DNA of 64,000 nucleotides from Poa pratensis (GCA_947311845.1 CAMZMU010000111.1:23163023-23227022); one strand, 5' to 3'; positions 36,580-48,489 are shown, counted from the first letter of the stretch. The notes: generated by a model from the sequence alone, not told the origin. A program made the numbers and translations.

Positions 36580-37500
36580 TTATGTCTAGCTCTTTACTTG
36601 CTATCAATGGTTACTTTCCTTGAAACTAGTCCTATGGCTGAAAACAACATGAGAGAGCTTTATGAAATTTATCTTGAGTTGGGACATGAGTGTTTGAAGA
36701 GAAAATTAAAAAGCCTATGGAAATTTATTTGCATAACAATCATGATAGTAGCAATGTTATTAGCATACATTCTTTGAACACCATTATTGCTAATGCCATG
36801 GAAAGCTCTAAGCTTGGGGAAGCTGGTTTTGATAAAAATGATTTTTAGTCCCCTAGCTTTGGAGGAGGAAGAATGCTATATTTCGAATGTGATGATTCTA
36901 TTGAAATATCTCTTTTGATAAATTTGAAGTAAACACACCTTGACTCAAGTAAAGGAAATTGCAGAAAGTAAAAATGTGCTCCCTAATGTTATTATGATAA
37001 TTCTCTTGATGATGGTCCTATATTGCCTGATGATATTAATTTTGCTACTATTGTCAAAAGTGGTTTAATGACCCCACTTTTTTGAGCTTAATAAAAATTA
37101 TGTGTTTGTAGATCATGAAAAGCATGCTTTATGTGATAGTTATATTGTTGAGTTTGTTCATGATGCTACTGAAAATTATTTTGAGAGAGGAAAATATGGT
37201 TATAGAAATCTTCATGTTATTAAATTTCCTCTCTTTATGATGAAAGTTTTGAGCTTTCTCTTGTGTTGCTTCTATATGATTTTTGCTTTAAGACCTAATG
37301 GTCCGTTGAAAGTTTTGAAGTTGCACTTGTTTTGCCTTCCTATGCTAGTCACTTTGTGCTTAATTGACTTGTTTTCTTATAAGACTCCTATGCATAGGAA
37401 GAGTGTTAGATTTAAACATGTTTTATATATGCTCCTTGATGCTCTCTTTTATGTTTCAACTCTCATTTTATGTGAGCATCATAAAAATCACTATGCCTAG
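36580..37500 (+). pseudogene. Degenerate ORF region of element 2, function unknown
   Basis: Reads from MSSSLLAINGYFP near 36581, with frame breaks, through SSKLGEAGFDKND-type sequence to an open stretch 37102-37500 containing HDATENYFERGKYGYRNLHVI and then a very hydrophobic tail. I recall similar peptides from other wheat Ty3/gypsy elements but know no domain for them. It takes the position that gag-protease has in element 1 and ends just before the shared ctagctaaaaggc stretch. Confidence 0.5.
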
Positions 37501-38979
37501 CTAAAAGGCATTAAAGAAAGCGCTTTTGGGAGGCAACCCATTATCTTTTATTTTCAGTTGTCAAGGTGTTTGTTTACTTCTGTAGCAACTCCTTTGTATC
37601 TTTATTTTCTCGCATTGTTGTGCCAAGAGTAGCCTCTAGTGTTAAGGTTTTGCTTGATTTTGATTGCTGCGCAGAAACAGATTTTTGCTGTCCACTGTAC
37701 GAAAATTAGAAAATCACCAGATTGTTGAAAAAATCTGAAATTTTTTGTGCGTGATCTTTATGAATGTCTGAATCTTTCATTAGTTCAAGTTTTTCGATTT
37801 GAGTGTGTAAGTGCCTCGAAAAAATTCGTCTTTGCGGACTGTTCTGTTTTAGACAGATTATGCCTTTTTATTTTGCATTCTCTCTTTTACTAGTGTTGAG
37901 TGAATTCTTTTTTGGGTGGAAGAGCTTCACATAACATCAGTGGCTGTAGCTAATGTTTAAAGTAACGAATCATATTGTGTCTTTATAGAACATGTGAGTT
38001 TTTGATTGTGCACTAACCCTCTAATGAGATTTACTTTGAGTTTGGTGTGACGGAAGTTTTCAAGGGTCAAGAGAGAAGGGTGATGATAGGATCAAGAAGA
38101 GTGAAGAGCTTAAGCTTGGGGAGGCTCCCATGGATCTCCCCAGCATATTTCAAGAAGACTCAAGCGTCTAAGCTTGGGGATGCCCAAGGCATCCCCTTCT
38201 TCATCGCCATATTATCAGGTCATCTCTAGTGAAACTATATTTTAATTCTTTCACATCATATGTGCTTTTCTTGGAGCGTCTGTGTGCTTTTATTTTCAGT
38301 ATTGTCTTTTATTTTCAATAAAGCTTGACTGGACCCTAGCATTCTTGATTGGGAGAGAGACACGCTCCGCTTTTTCATGAGAATACTCCTATTCTTCACT
38401 TATACTTGTTGAGTATTCATATCTAGCGCTGTTCAGCTTTTAGCTCTTGTTTTCATGTATCTCTTTTCAGAGCTATTAGCTTCTCTTTTAGGCTGTGTTT
38501 GGATGTTGGAAAAATTTCTTGGAATTGAATTGGAGTAGCAATTCCATTTCCAAGATGGAAATGAATTGTCCTCTAATTCCAATTCTGCTGTTTGTTTGTA
38601 AATGGAATTTATGGTTGGAATCATAGTGTAGGACATGATTCCAATTCCTGTTTGGTTGTGTAAAACATGGAATTGGCTGTTTTTTGAGTTTGGAGAGTTT
38701 GAACAATATGAACTTGTGTAATAAATGTACGAACAATATAGTATGTGTATATATGAAATTTTATATACTATTTTGCACATATAATAAATTTAAAAATTCC
38801 AAACTAAGTCACAACAATAGCACAAGGAGAAATAAATAGTTTTAAGTACCAACAATACATAAATATGTCTCTAGAAATAGCACGAGTTGTTATGTCTCTT
38901 ACACATAGCACAAATAGATGATTCTCAAACAACAGAGTATGTCATACATGATACATCAAACAAACAGCAGACCGGTACA

Positions 38980-39826
38980 TCACTCCAAGGTCAATAGCCA
39001 TGGCTTCCTGATGTCCTCCGGGAGCGCCATGAGTGCTTCAAACAAGCGCTCATTGACGATCAACTTGCCATAAGCTCTCAGCATATCAGTAGGCCCCAAA
39101 TCTGGTATCTTCTTTAGTGCATCAAGGATTTCAGTTGGAGGAGTCACCTTTGGCATAGGAAGTGGCTCGGTTGTCTTGAGAGCATCATCAAACGACATCT
39201 TCATTTGTCCCATCATGCACAAGATAGCATCCCCAGTACGTTGTCTCTTCGGAGGCACATCCGGAGTTTCTTCAGGAGCTGGTGTGTTTTCTGTTTGTTC
39301 AGCACACTCAGCACCTGTCCTAGCACCTGTACCAGTCGCATGATCTCTTGAATATATGGTTTCGATAGCGTCCCAATTGTTCACCACCTTGCTCTTGTAG
39401 GCACGTGCATCCTTGTTAGCCTACAGAAACCAAACAAATATGAGATGATATTGTAGTTCCAAAAGTGACCAGAAAATAAATATTGTTTCGTACCTCCACA
39501 TATCGAGACCACACTTCATCACTGTCAACCGACACCATGTTATTTTCCCAATCCCATCCAAAGCCACTCTGAGCAAGCATCTTACTAATGACATCATAAT
39601 GCTTGTCAAATGTTTTAATTCTTCCTGATATGTTCTCCTTCGTGACATCAACATTACATTCATCTTTGACATGCCTAATGCAAGCATTGTACACATGTGG
39701 CTTCCAACCATTTTGAGCATGGTCACCATTGTTGTGATGCTCAACAAGTACAGACAACAACGCCGAGTCCATCTCAGGAGTCCATGCAGTGTAAACCCTT
39801 TTTTTCTTACCTTTTGGTTCGGCCAT
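38980..39826 (-). CDS. Myb/SANT-like DNA-binding protein of PIF/Harbinger (ORF1)
   Basis: Exon 1 is 39494-39826 (111 codons, ATG at 39826), intron 39421-39493 (GTACGA...TTCTGTAG), exon 2 38980-39420. The spliced protein is 257 residues. The N-terminal half has KKRVYTAWTPEMDSALLSVLVEHH, split here as a Trp-containing trihelix/Myb_DNA-bind_3 type domain, with GFGWDWENNMV and WSRYVEANKDARAYK across the splice. The C-terminal half is acidic and helical (DALKKIPDL, LMALPEDIRKPWL). In this superfamily ORF1 binds subterminal sequence and helps bring the transposase into the nucleus. It lies just downstream of the transposase gene, same direction. No defect seen. Confidence 0.85.
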
Positions 39827-39950
39827 GTTTCTACAAGTAAAATAGATGGATGTGCATAAAAAGAGAGGTAAAACATATGTATTATCAACAAAAGAGCACC
39901 ATCAGGTTGATACTAGCTAGCTAGTACTACATCAGTACGTATGCACTAAA

Positions 39951-40100
39951 ACTCCAGTAAAAACAAAAGAGCACCATCAGCTAGCTACTAGTACAAAAGA
40001 GCACCATCGGCTAGCTACTCATCACTTGAACTCCAGTAAAAACAAAAGAGCACCATCAGCTAGCTACTAGTACAAAAGGGCACAATCAGCTAGCTACTCG
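39951..40100. repeat. Short tandem repeat between ORF1 and transposase
   Basis: Four units of about 30 bp built on aaaagagcaccatcagctag, alternating with a longer spacer (cttgaactccagtaaaaac) so that the higher-order period is 78 bp. A diverged unit is at 39893. The last unit overlaps the final codons of the transposase gene. This is a local minisatellite; unit spacing is too irregular for anything CRISPR-like. Confidence 0.8.
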
Positions 40101-41498
40101 AACTCTAGTTCTGCATGTGCCACCAGGTAGTCAGCAAACATGTTATCGGCAAATTGCTGCCTAAAATGCTTCCATGCATCTGTTTGTTGGACACTTCTAA
40201 TTAAAGTAGCATCATCAGTAGGTTCAGGAGTCATAGCCGCTAGCTCAGCGTCGACTTCCGGAAGCAACAAATCATCCCTCACATGCTGCCTATCCCTTGC
40301 ATAGTTGTGTAGCACACAACACGCATTAATAATTCGAATCTGCACATATTCAGTTTGTAGTCAAAGAATGAACACAGGATGGCCCATATGAACAATCCTT
40401 GCATACTTTTAATATACATGTGTTACCTGGTCCTCTATGTCAAAGAAGGAACAAGAACGCAAGAGTGCCCATTTTTTCTTCAACAAGCCAAAGGTTCTCT
40501 CTACACAATTTCTAGCACGAGAATGGCGCAAGTTATACAACTCCTTTTCATTTTGGGGCTGTTGTTGACTTGCAACCCACTCTTTCAAGTGGTACCGAGT
40601 GGATCTAAATGGAGATAGAAATCCAGGTCCATTGGTATAGCCAGCATCAACAAGATAGTACTTTCCTATTGACAAGTACAATAGTTAGCTAACAATTAAA
40701 CATGAGAAATGAAACGCAAAGAGAAAGAGTCGTACCCTGTGGTACAACAAATGCATCTTCACGATCGATTCTCATAGCATCTTTTAGCACTCTCGAATCT
40801 GATGCCGAACCCTCCCAACCAGGTAGAACATAGAGAAATTTCATGTTCCAGTCAACCACACCTAGCATGTTAGTGGTGATATCTTGGTGCCTGTTCCTGT
40901 ACCTTCCTCTGTCAGCAGCATTGACAAAGACAGGAATATGACATCCATCTAGTGCACCAAGTGCATTAGGAAACCACTTCCACTTGTAATCATCGGGAGG
41001 ATTGATGGAAGGATCGGGAAGCTTGATGAACTCCCCGTGAAGAGACAATATGGCTGATAACACGATAGAGAAGTGCCTACTGATAGTCTCTAAAGATCGA
41101 CAAAACGTGCCACCCAACATCCTCATTTTAATTCCATGTCCAACAACTTGTAGGAACATAGCAACATTTTCTTCTACCGTCACAAACATGCTATCTTTGA
41201 GACCACACTTCTCACGCAACATAGCACAAAGATCATGGAAGTTTCTTTTTGTTAGGCGTAGCTTATCATAGCAAGTTGTCTCCGACCCATCATAAGTTTT
41301 TTTCAATAACCACTTCCGATATCTAACCGTTTCCTCCTCATCAGTGAAGCATCCGAGGTCTCTAGGTGCCCTCTGAGTACTAACATAAGCTAGAGCAAGA
41401 CATGAAATTTCGAAATACTTCTTGCACAACAATATTCTTTTCCTTTTTCTTCTTTTGTTCTCTTCGGTAATGTAAGCAACCAGCTCTTGCTGAGACAT
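40094..41498 (-). CDS. PIF/Harbinger DDE transposase (HARBI1-like), intact
   Basis: Exon 1 40736-41498, intron 40666-40735, exon 2 40427-40665, intron 40340-40426, exon 3 40094-40339. Splice sites are standard and frames match, giving 415 residues. I start at MSQQELVAYITEENK; an upstream ATG at 41546 follows a probable leader acceptor. The DDE_Tnp_4 triad is visible: first Asp in LGALDGCHIPVF, second in YYLVDAGYTNGPGF (completed across the first splice), Glu in NCVERTFGLLKKKW. A helical N-terminal part (KRNFHDLCAMLREKCGL, VVGHGIKMRMLGGTF) is typical. The C-terminus has NACCVLHNYARD. The enzyme cuts and inserts at TTA. Nothing suggests it is broken, though the promoter or leader region carries a MITE. 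Confidence 0.93.
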
Positions 41499-41816
41499 GC
41501 TAAAAAAGCTACAAGACACACACCATTTGCAACATGAATTAATCACAGCATGCTAACAAACCATTGCACAACATCTATATCACAAAACAATTCATAGGTT
41601 ATCAATTTTAGCACCAATATCACAACAAGCTACACCAATACACAATTTATTCAGCATCCATATCACACAAAGCTACAAATTCAGCACAAAATGCACATGG
41701 CCGTACCAAAGAGAGAAGGATATACCTTGGGGCTGCACACAGAAATTAGGAGTTGTTCCTGGAACCTGCAAACACACAAATTCGTGGTCAAAATCGAGCT
41801 CAATTTGACATTGCAG

Positions 41817-41982
41817 CAGGGGCGGAGCCAGCTCCCGGCGACCCGGGCTCGTCCGGCGAGTGCCAGCTGATAATTAGCTTAAGCATGGCAATTAGTGGTG
41901 ATGCATGCTGGGGCAAACGATTGGCCACCATCGCGTGCACTGGTTTTGCCCAGGCTCCATGAGCCGGCTGGTTCCGCCACTG
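41817..41982. mobile_element. hAT-type MITE in the transposase leader/promoter
   Basis: 166 bp with ends CAGGGGCGGAGCCAGC and, reversed, CAGTGGCGGAACCAGC. Flanked by CATTGCAG (41809-41816) and TACTGCAG (41983-41990), six of eight bases equal, fitting an old 8-bp duplication. It sits about 320 bp upstream of the transposase start codon and may alter its expression. Confidence 0.6.
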
Positions 41983-42597
41983 TACTGCAGGGAAGATGAT
42001 CGATGGGAGCAGGGAGAAAAGAACACGGGATCGATGGGAGCATCCATGGAGGAGCAGGGAGAGGATGGGGACGCAGTACACAACCTCCATGCCCGCCGCC
42101 GCCCTTGACCTATGGCCATTTGCGCCGCCGTTCAGCCCTGGCCATGTCCGCCGCCGGCCGATCTAGGGTTCCCGAGACGCAGTACGCGCCGAGGACGGAC
42201 GGGGATGAGAAGGACCGAGGGAGGGAGAGGATGGCGGGGAGAGTTCGCCGGAGAGCTGCGAGAGGGAGGGAGGACATACCGCCGGTTGCCGCCGCCGGTT
42301 CTTCTCCTGCTCCGCAGCGAGACGCGAGCGAGCTCGCGAGGTGGGGAACGAGCGAGAGCGAGGTCGGGCGCGAGGGGCGAAGAGGTACGCGCGGGCGAGA
42401 CAGCTCGTTTCCGAGCGTTTCCGAGCCTGTTCGCTCGGAAACTTTGCTCGCGGGGCGGACACACGCGCTGGCCTCGCGCGGAATTGGACCCTGTTTCCAG
42501 CGAACGATACCGAGGCCAGCCCAAACAGCAGAATCAGGCTAGGCAATTCCAAATGGACGTTTCCGACACCCAATTGCAACATCCAAACGCAGCCTTA

Positions 42598-44235
42598 TAG
42601 AAAGTACTCTCTTGCTTCACTTATATTTGTTTGGAGAGTTGATTAAATAAATTGATTGGTGTTTGGTTGGTTCCGAAAATGTTGCATGTGGTAATTGGTA
42701 TAAGGAAAAACTTGCTTAGTCTTGTAGATCACTATTATGGATAACTTGATGCTTGTCAATCGTTTTGAGTTAACAAGTAGGTCATGATTAAACTTGTGCA
42801 TCATATGAGTTAAGCTTATTAGTGAAGAACTACCGGATAGCTTGTTGAAAACTTGGTTTGCATCGGTGGTATCTCTAAGGTCTAGATATTTTCTAGTAAG
42901 CGGGTTCGGTTAACAAGGAAGACAGTATGAGGTTTTATAACACTTGCACTATGTTCGTCATGTAAAACTTGGTGTATGGGTTGATACTCGTGTTTGCTTA
43001 TACAAACTTTGCTAGCCTAAACTCTGTACTGAGAGGGAATGCTTCTCGTGCATCCAAATCCTTGAGCCAAAATCCATGCCATTTGTGTCCACCATAACTA
43101 CCTATATGTGGTATTTCCTTGCCACTCCAAGTAAATTTTTCATGTGCTACCTTTAAATTATTCAAAATGTTATTATTCCCTTTTTGTGTCAATGTTTACC
43201 AGCTCATGAGGAATTAGTGTGGTTATTCTTTATTCTGGTTGTCAAATGGACTTTCACACCTGGACTAGCGGCATATACATCCGCTTATTCTCTAATTTTG
43301 CAAAAAGAGCTGGCAACGGGGTGCCCAGTCCCAATTAATTACAACTTTAACCATTAATTCTCTTCACACTTTTGCCCTGATTTATCAGTAAGCAATGACA
43401 ACACAGTGAAATATCTGCATGTGTGTAAACCAAAGAGAAAAAGGGATGATCTGCCTTGCTGGTAGAAATAACGTCCCTATGGGAGCCGCTCTTGAAAGTC
43501 TGTTTGACAGGTAGAATGATGTTATCACCCGCTACCATTCGTTGACAATTAACATACACCTCTCAAAAATAGATACTCCTCCATGGTATGTGATTGATGG
43601 AAGGCACCCGAGGATTCGGCTAGCCATGGCTTGTGTAAGCAAGGTTGGGAGGAGTGTCAAATATTTTATGCAATCTCTATATGCTTTCAAAAACCTAAAA
43701 GCTCTAGCAGATGATTTAATCCCTGCTTCCCTCTATGAAGGGCCTTTCTTTTACTTTTATGTTGAGTCAGTTTTCCTATTCTTTCTGTCTTCCACAAGCA
43801 AACATTAGTGTCAATTTTGTGCAACATGGGTTATATGCAACGTATTGGACTTGTTATACTACTTTGTGTTGACGATATCCATGAGATAAATATGTTGAAA
43901 GTTGAAGCAAATGCTGAAGCTTAATTCTTCCTTTGTGTTGATTGAATACCTTTTACTAGGAACTATTGCTTTTTGAGTTAACACCTATGCAAAACACTTT
44001 GATGCTTGTCTTGAAAGTACAATCCATGAAAACGTTTGACTTGTGTGATTCATTGTTTATTTATTATCTACTTGATAGCAAACTATAGACCATTGACTTG
44101 GATCACTTCATTCATTCACATGTGCCTTGCAATATTATTTGATCAAGATTATGTTGGTAGCATGTCACCTCAAAAATCATTTTGTTTTTATCGTTTACCT
44201 ACTCGAGAATGAGCAGGAACTAAGCTTGGGGATGC
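42598..44235 (+). other. Non-coding 3' region of element 2, continued
   Basis: Continues the element after the Harbinger insertion. It matches 11627-13255 of element 1 almost throughout, including the antisense ORFs (42998-43192 and 43347-43559 minus) and the purine tract before the LTR. No known protein domain. Confidence 0.7.
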
Positions 44236-45865
44236 TGATACATCTCCAACGTATCTATAATTTTTGATGTTCCATGCTTGTTTTATACCAATTGCTACAT
44301 GTTTTGCATCTACTTTATGTCACTTTTATACATTTTCCGGGACTAACCTATTAACAAGATGCCGAAGTGCCAGTTCCTGTTTTCTGCTGTTTTTGTATTC
44401 CAGAAAAGCTAGTCTGGAAATATTCTCGGAATTGGACGAAACTTCAGGGGCATCCCTATTTTTCCAGAAGACACCAGATGGAGCAAAGATGCAACGGAGG
44501 AGGCCACAGGGGCCCCACACGCCACTAGGGCGCGGCAGGCCCCTTGGCCGCGCCCTGGTATGGTGAGGGCCCCACGGGGCCCCAGCCGCCGCCCTTTCGC
44601 CTACTTATTCCTCCCGAGAAAATAACCCTAGACACCCGAGCCATTATCCACGAAAAGTTCCAGAGACGCCGCCGCCGTCAACCCTAGCTCAGGAGGGTTC
44701 AGAACCTCTTCCCGGCACCCTGCCGGAGAGGGGAATCGTCACCGGAGGCTTCTACATCGCCATGCCTGCCTCCGAGGTGGAGGCTTCTACATCGCCATGC
44801 CTGCCTCCGAGGTGATGCGTGAGTAGTTCATCCTTGGACTACGGGTCCATAGCAGTAGCTAGATGGTTGTCTCTCCTATTTGTGCCATCATGTTTAGACT
44901 TGTGAGCTGCCCTACATGATCAAGGTCATATTATTGTAATGCTACATGTTGTGTTTGCTGGGATCCGATGAATATTGAATATTATGTCAAGTTGATTATC
45001 AATTTATGCCCTATGTTATTTATGATCTTGCATGCTCTCCGTTGCTAGTAGTTACTTTGGCTAAGTACATGCTTGTGACTCCAAGAGAGAGTATTTATGC
45101 TAGATAGTGGGTTCATGCCTCCATTGAATCTGGGACAGTGACAGAAAGTTCTAAGGTTGTGGATGTGCTGTTGCCACTAGGGATAACCTAACGATACTAT
45201 GTCTACGGGCATATGTGTTTGTTTACATTACACACTTTACTTAATGCGATTATCCGTTGCTTGCAACTTAATACCAACGGGGGACTCGGATGACAACCCG
45301 GCGGTGGATTATTAGTCATAGACGCAGTTGGATGACGGTCTGTGTATCATGTCGTAATGCCCAAAATAGATATCATAGTAATCATCATGTCATGTATTTG
45401 CATTGTCATGCGCTCACTATTTGTCAATTGCCCAGCTGTAATTTGTTTACCCAACATGCTAGATATCTTTATGGAGAGACACCACTAGTGAACTGTGGAC
45501 CCGGTCCAATTCCTTTACATTGATTAAACCACAAACTACAAACTGTTCCTTTAGCATTCGCTGCAATTTAATACTCATTTTCCACACGAGACGTTTAATC
45601 CTTTGTTTTCAGCAAGCCGGTGAGATTGACAACCTCACTGTTTCGTTGGGGCAAAGTACTGTGATTGTGTTGTGTGCAGGTCCACGTCAGCGCCGGAATC
45701 CCTGGTGTTGCGCCGCATCATATTTCGCCGTCGACAACCTTCTGAAGAATCGTTACTCCTACTGGTTCGATAAACCTTGGTTTCAAACTGAGGGAAAACT
45801 TGCTGCTGAACTGCATCATACCTTCCTCTTGGGGTCTCCCAACGAGCGTGTGATTCACGTCATCA
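44236..45865 (+). repeat. 3' LTR of element 2
   Basis: 1630 bp. Unlike the 5' LTR it has a 35-bp tandem duplication (44744-44778 and 44779-44813, starting ggaggcttctacatcgcc). It lacks the 20-bp duplication of the 5' copy. Confidence 0.92.
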
Positions 45866-47751
45866 CGATTCACTATCACTTATATTATTTAATATAGTTG
45901 CTGATATGTTAGCCATAATCATTGAGCAGGCGAAATCCGATGGGCAAGTTGTTGGAGTGGTTCCGCACCTAGTGGATGGCGGATTATCCATTCTCCAATA
46001 TGCTGACGATACAATCCTTTTTATGGAACATGACATGGAGAAGGCAAGAAACCTGAAATTAATATTATCAGCGTTCGAGCAACTTTCCGGTCTAAAAATT
46101 AATTTCCATAAAAGTGAAGTGTTTTGTTTGGCGACGCTCAGGACGAGGCTGCCCAATATGCTGAGTTATTCGGCTGTGTGCTTAGCTAGTTTCCAATTAA
46201 CTATCTCGGCATCCCAATCCACTATATGAGGCTAACGATAGCTCAATGGAAACATGTTGAGTAAAGGCTACAAAAAAATTGAGTAGTTGGAAAGGAAAAT
46301 TATTATCCCTGGGTGGTAGGTTGGTGCTCATTAATTAAGTCCTAACTAATATGGTGATGTATATGATATCCTTATTCCAGTTACCAAAGGAAGTCTTGCA
46401 TCGATTGGATTACTTTCGATCTAGATTCTTTTGGCAAGGGGATAATGAAAAAAAGAAATATCAGCTAGCAAAATGGGATGTAGTGTGCCGTCCTAAGGAC
46501 CATGGTGGTCTTGGCATTCATGACCTTCAGGTCAAGAATAGAGCCCTCCTTGGCAAGTGGCTGTTTAAGCTTCTGACTGAAGATGGGGTGTGGCAAACTC
46601 TTCTTAGGAGGAAATAGATAGGCTCAAGTGAGTTATCACAGGTTTCTTGTAAATCAGGTGATTCACATTTTTTGGCTGGCCTAATGGCGACGAAGAAATT
46701 CTTCTTCCCATATAGTTCTTTCTCCATTAAGGATGGGTCGGAGATAAGGTTCTGGGAGGATAAGTGGCTATGTACTACCCCACTCCGAGAACAATATCCA
46801 GTTTTATACGATATAGTCCAAGGACGTCACAAGAGTGATACGCTTGCTCAAGTGTTGGGAGACCATACTCCAACTGTGACGTTCAGAAGAGATCTTGTTG
46901 GTCTCAGGCTGGTCGCTTGACACGAGTTGCTACAACGTCTAGCTTCTGTCAATTTGACACAAGGGACTGATGAGTTCCGGTGAAATTTACACAATATTGG
47001 TAAATTCTCTGTGGACTACATGTATACAGCTCTTATCCAACCAGATGTGCCAGTTGATAAAAATAAGAAAATCTGGAAGATGAAAATTCCACTAAAAAAC
47101 AAAGTTTTTGCGTGGTATCTTCGTTGAGGAGTTATTCTTACTAAAGACAATCTTGCAAAACACAATTGGCATGAAAGTAAACAGTGTGTCTTCTGTCATA
47201 AAGACGAGACGATCAAACACTTATTCTTCGAGTGCAAGTTTGCTAGTTCATCCAGATAGGTTCTACTATATACCCACCCAAAAGCATTGCCAATATTTTT
47301 GGCAATTGGCCGAATGGGGTGGATAATAGGTTCAAACAACTTATTAGGGTGAGAGCGCTTGCCGTAATATGGCCGCTTTGACTATATAGAAATGACAAGG
47401 TTTTTAATGATAAAAATTGTTCTCTTATGCATGTTATATACAGAACTACTGCTACTCTCCGTTCGTGTTCTCAGTTGCAACGTGTGGGGCATCGAGACCT
47501 GTTTATAGAGGTGTGTACCAGACTGGAGGATGCGACGAGGGACCTTTTATCCTGACATGGATGGCAGCATAATTTGCGTATTGGCCCTCCACCACCATAG
47601 GCGTTATTACAATTTCTCATTATGATATGTAATTCGCCTTTTTATGTTTCAAACTTCAGACTCGTTTCGGCTATGTGCATCTTGGTTATGCAGAGTCTGG
47701 GTGTAATACTTAAACCTTTTAAATAATAAAGTTTCCTTTATCTAAAAAAAG

Positions 47752-48480
47752 AATCTTTTGCCTAACAAAACATGGCAAAACATCTGAAAAATAGCTCTAG
47801 TTTGGAGAGTGGTCTGCTCTCCTCCATCCAGTCTAAAAAGGACAAAGTAAACGTTTTGGTATCCAAATTTTTGCTATCCAGCTTGATATTTTCTTCCACT
47901 TCCAAATCATTACCCTCAAGTGTTTTAAGTTTCGGTGAAGTCCTTTACCTGCATCGTTGTTCGAGTTAAGGTGCAGCCAAGAACCAACAAGGCATGTTGG
48001 CGGACGTCCGCCAGGATTAAATTTCTGTCCGCCCCGTTCCTATTTCAGGTCATGCGCTGGAGTCGCGTAGGTATGCAGGATGAAACTGGATTAGCAAAAA
48101 ATGTCTAGCGGACTGTCCGCCAAACCTGCCGGACTGTCCACCTGCATCCCCACAACGTTCAGCAAACCCACTCTTGTATTTTCAGTCATAACGAAAGAGC
48201 TTCAGTTCAGATTTTTGATTCGGTTTTAAGAAGATTTGGTATACTCACTCCTTCCATCGGTCAAGACTAATTCTTCTTATCGAATCCTTTGTATGCTTAA
48301 TCGGGTTACTCCCGTTACCGTCACATGCGGACATTTTCGAGCTGTCATCTCCTCTCCTCTTATCGAGCAACAAGACGTATATTTTGCTTGCAAATAAGAA
48401 GCGTTGGTTGATTTTTTGGGTTGTCGTTTTCCCGAAAGAACTGAACTGAGAGACGGTGTGTCCTCACTTGGGTTCGAGAA
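47752..48480. other. Upstream region of dehydrin B with GGCGGACGTCCGCC-type repeats
   Basis: No gene. At 47999-48015 there is a perfect palindrome GGCGGACGTCCGCC, and at 48108-48150 further agcggactgtccgcc and ggactgtccacctgcatcc. This resembles the termini of the element at 54702-56004 and may be a remnant of a relative. The small ORF at 47772-47969 is not convincing. Confidence 0.4.
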
Positions 48481-48489
48481 TGTGCTGAG

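Larger units (their letters stand above)
38491..42594 (-). mobile_element. PIF/Harbinger transposon with both genes open
   Basis: A 4104-bp element with TTA on both sides (38488-38490, 42595-42597). Its ends are GGCTGTGTTTGGATGTTG on the left and GGCTGCGTTTGGATGTTG when the right end is reversed. Both expected genes are on the minus strand: a DDE transposase (40094-41498) and a Myb/SANT-like protein (38980-39826). Once introns are removed I find no stop or frameshift in either. The subterminal 42100-42540 part is GC-rich and is probably the promoter. A hAT MITE lies at 41817-41982. It sits within LTR element 2, so it is among the youngest insertions here. Confidence 0.92.
34780..45865 (+). 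mobile_element. Ty3/gypsy LTR element 2, lacking recognisable gag and pol
   Basis: LTRs at 34780-36386 and 44236-45865, with TGATAC...TCATCA ends. The exact 5-bp target duplication CGATT lies at 34775-34779 and 45866-45870. The same tRNA-Asp primer site as element 1 is at 36398-36415, and the same 3' region with ctaagcttggggatgc before the 3' LTR. The gag-protease of element 1 is replaced by an unrelated degenerate ORF region (36580-37500). It belongs to a sister subfamily and must have moved with proteins from another element. A PIF/Harbinger transposon sits in its 3' region (38491-42594). Confidence 0.92.
33640..47751 (+). mobile_element. Second LINE, 5' part inverted, partly duplicated, split by an LTR element
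   Basis: RT sequence on the plus strand starts at about 34115 (MMRKGLRQGDSLSPILF, YADDTILFM) and continues beyond the LTR element (45871-47750) with LKINFHKSEVFC, WDVVCRPKDHGGLGI and a zf-RVT motif (CVFCHKDETIKHLFFEC). It ends in aataaagtttcc...tctaaaaaaa at about 47751. The adjoining 33640-34105 is LINE sequence on the opposite strand (RWKINWCIMGDEYSRFYH, then GPDGFTKIF), which belongs upstream of the RT start. Such a 5' inversion with loss of the middle is the mark of twin priming. The coding frame is full of stops. The left boundary is approximate. Confidence 0.75.

Noticed and set aside
39951..40100. Regular repeats that could suggest a CRISPR-like array
   Set aside because: Spacers are repeated too, the genome is a plant, and the pattern is a minisatellite.
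42003..42600. Overlapping GC-rich ORFs of 100-179 codons on both strands
   Set aside because: They lie in the terminal non-coding part of the Harbinger element, are rich in Arg, and match no domain.
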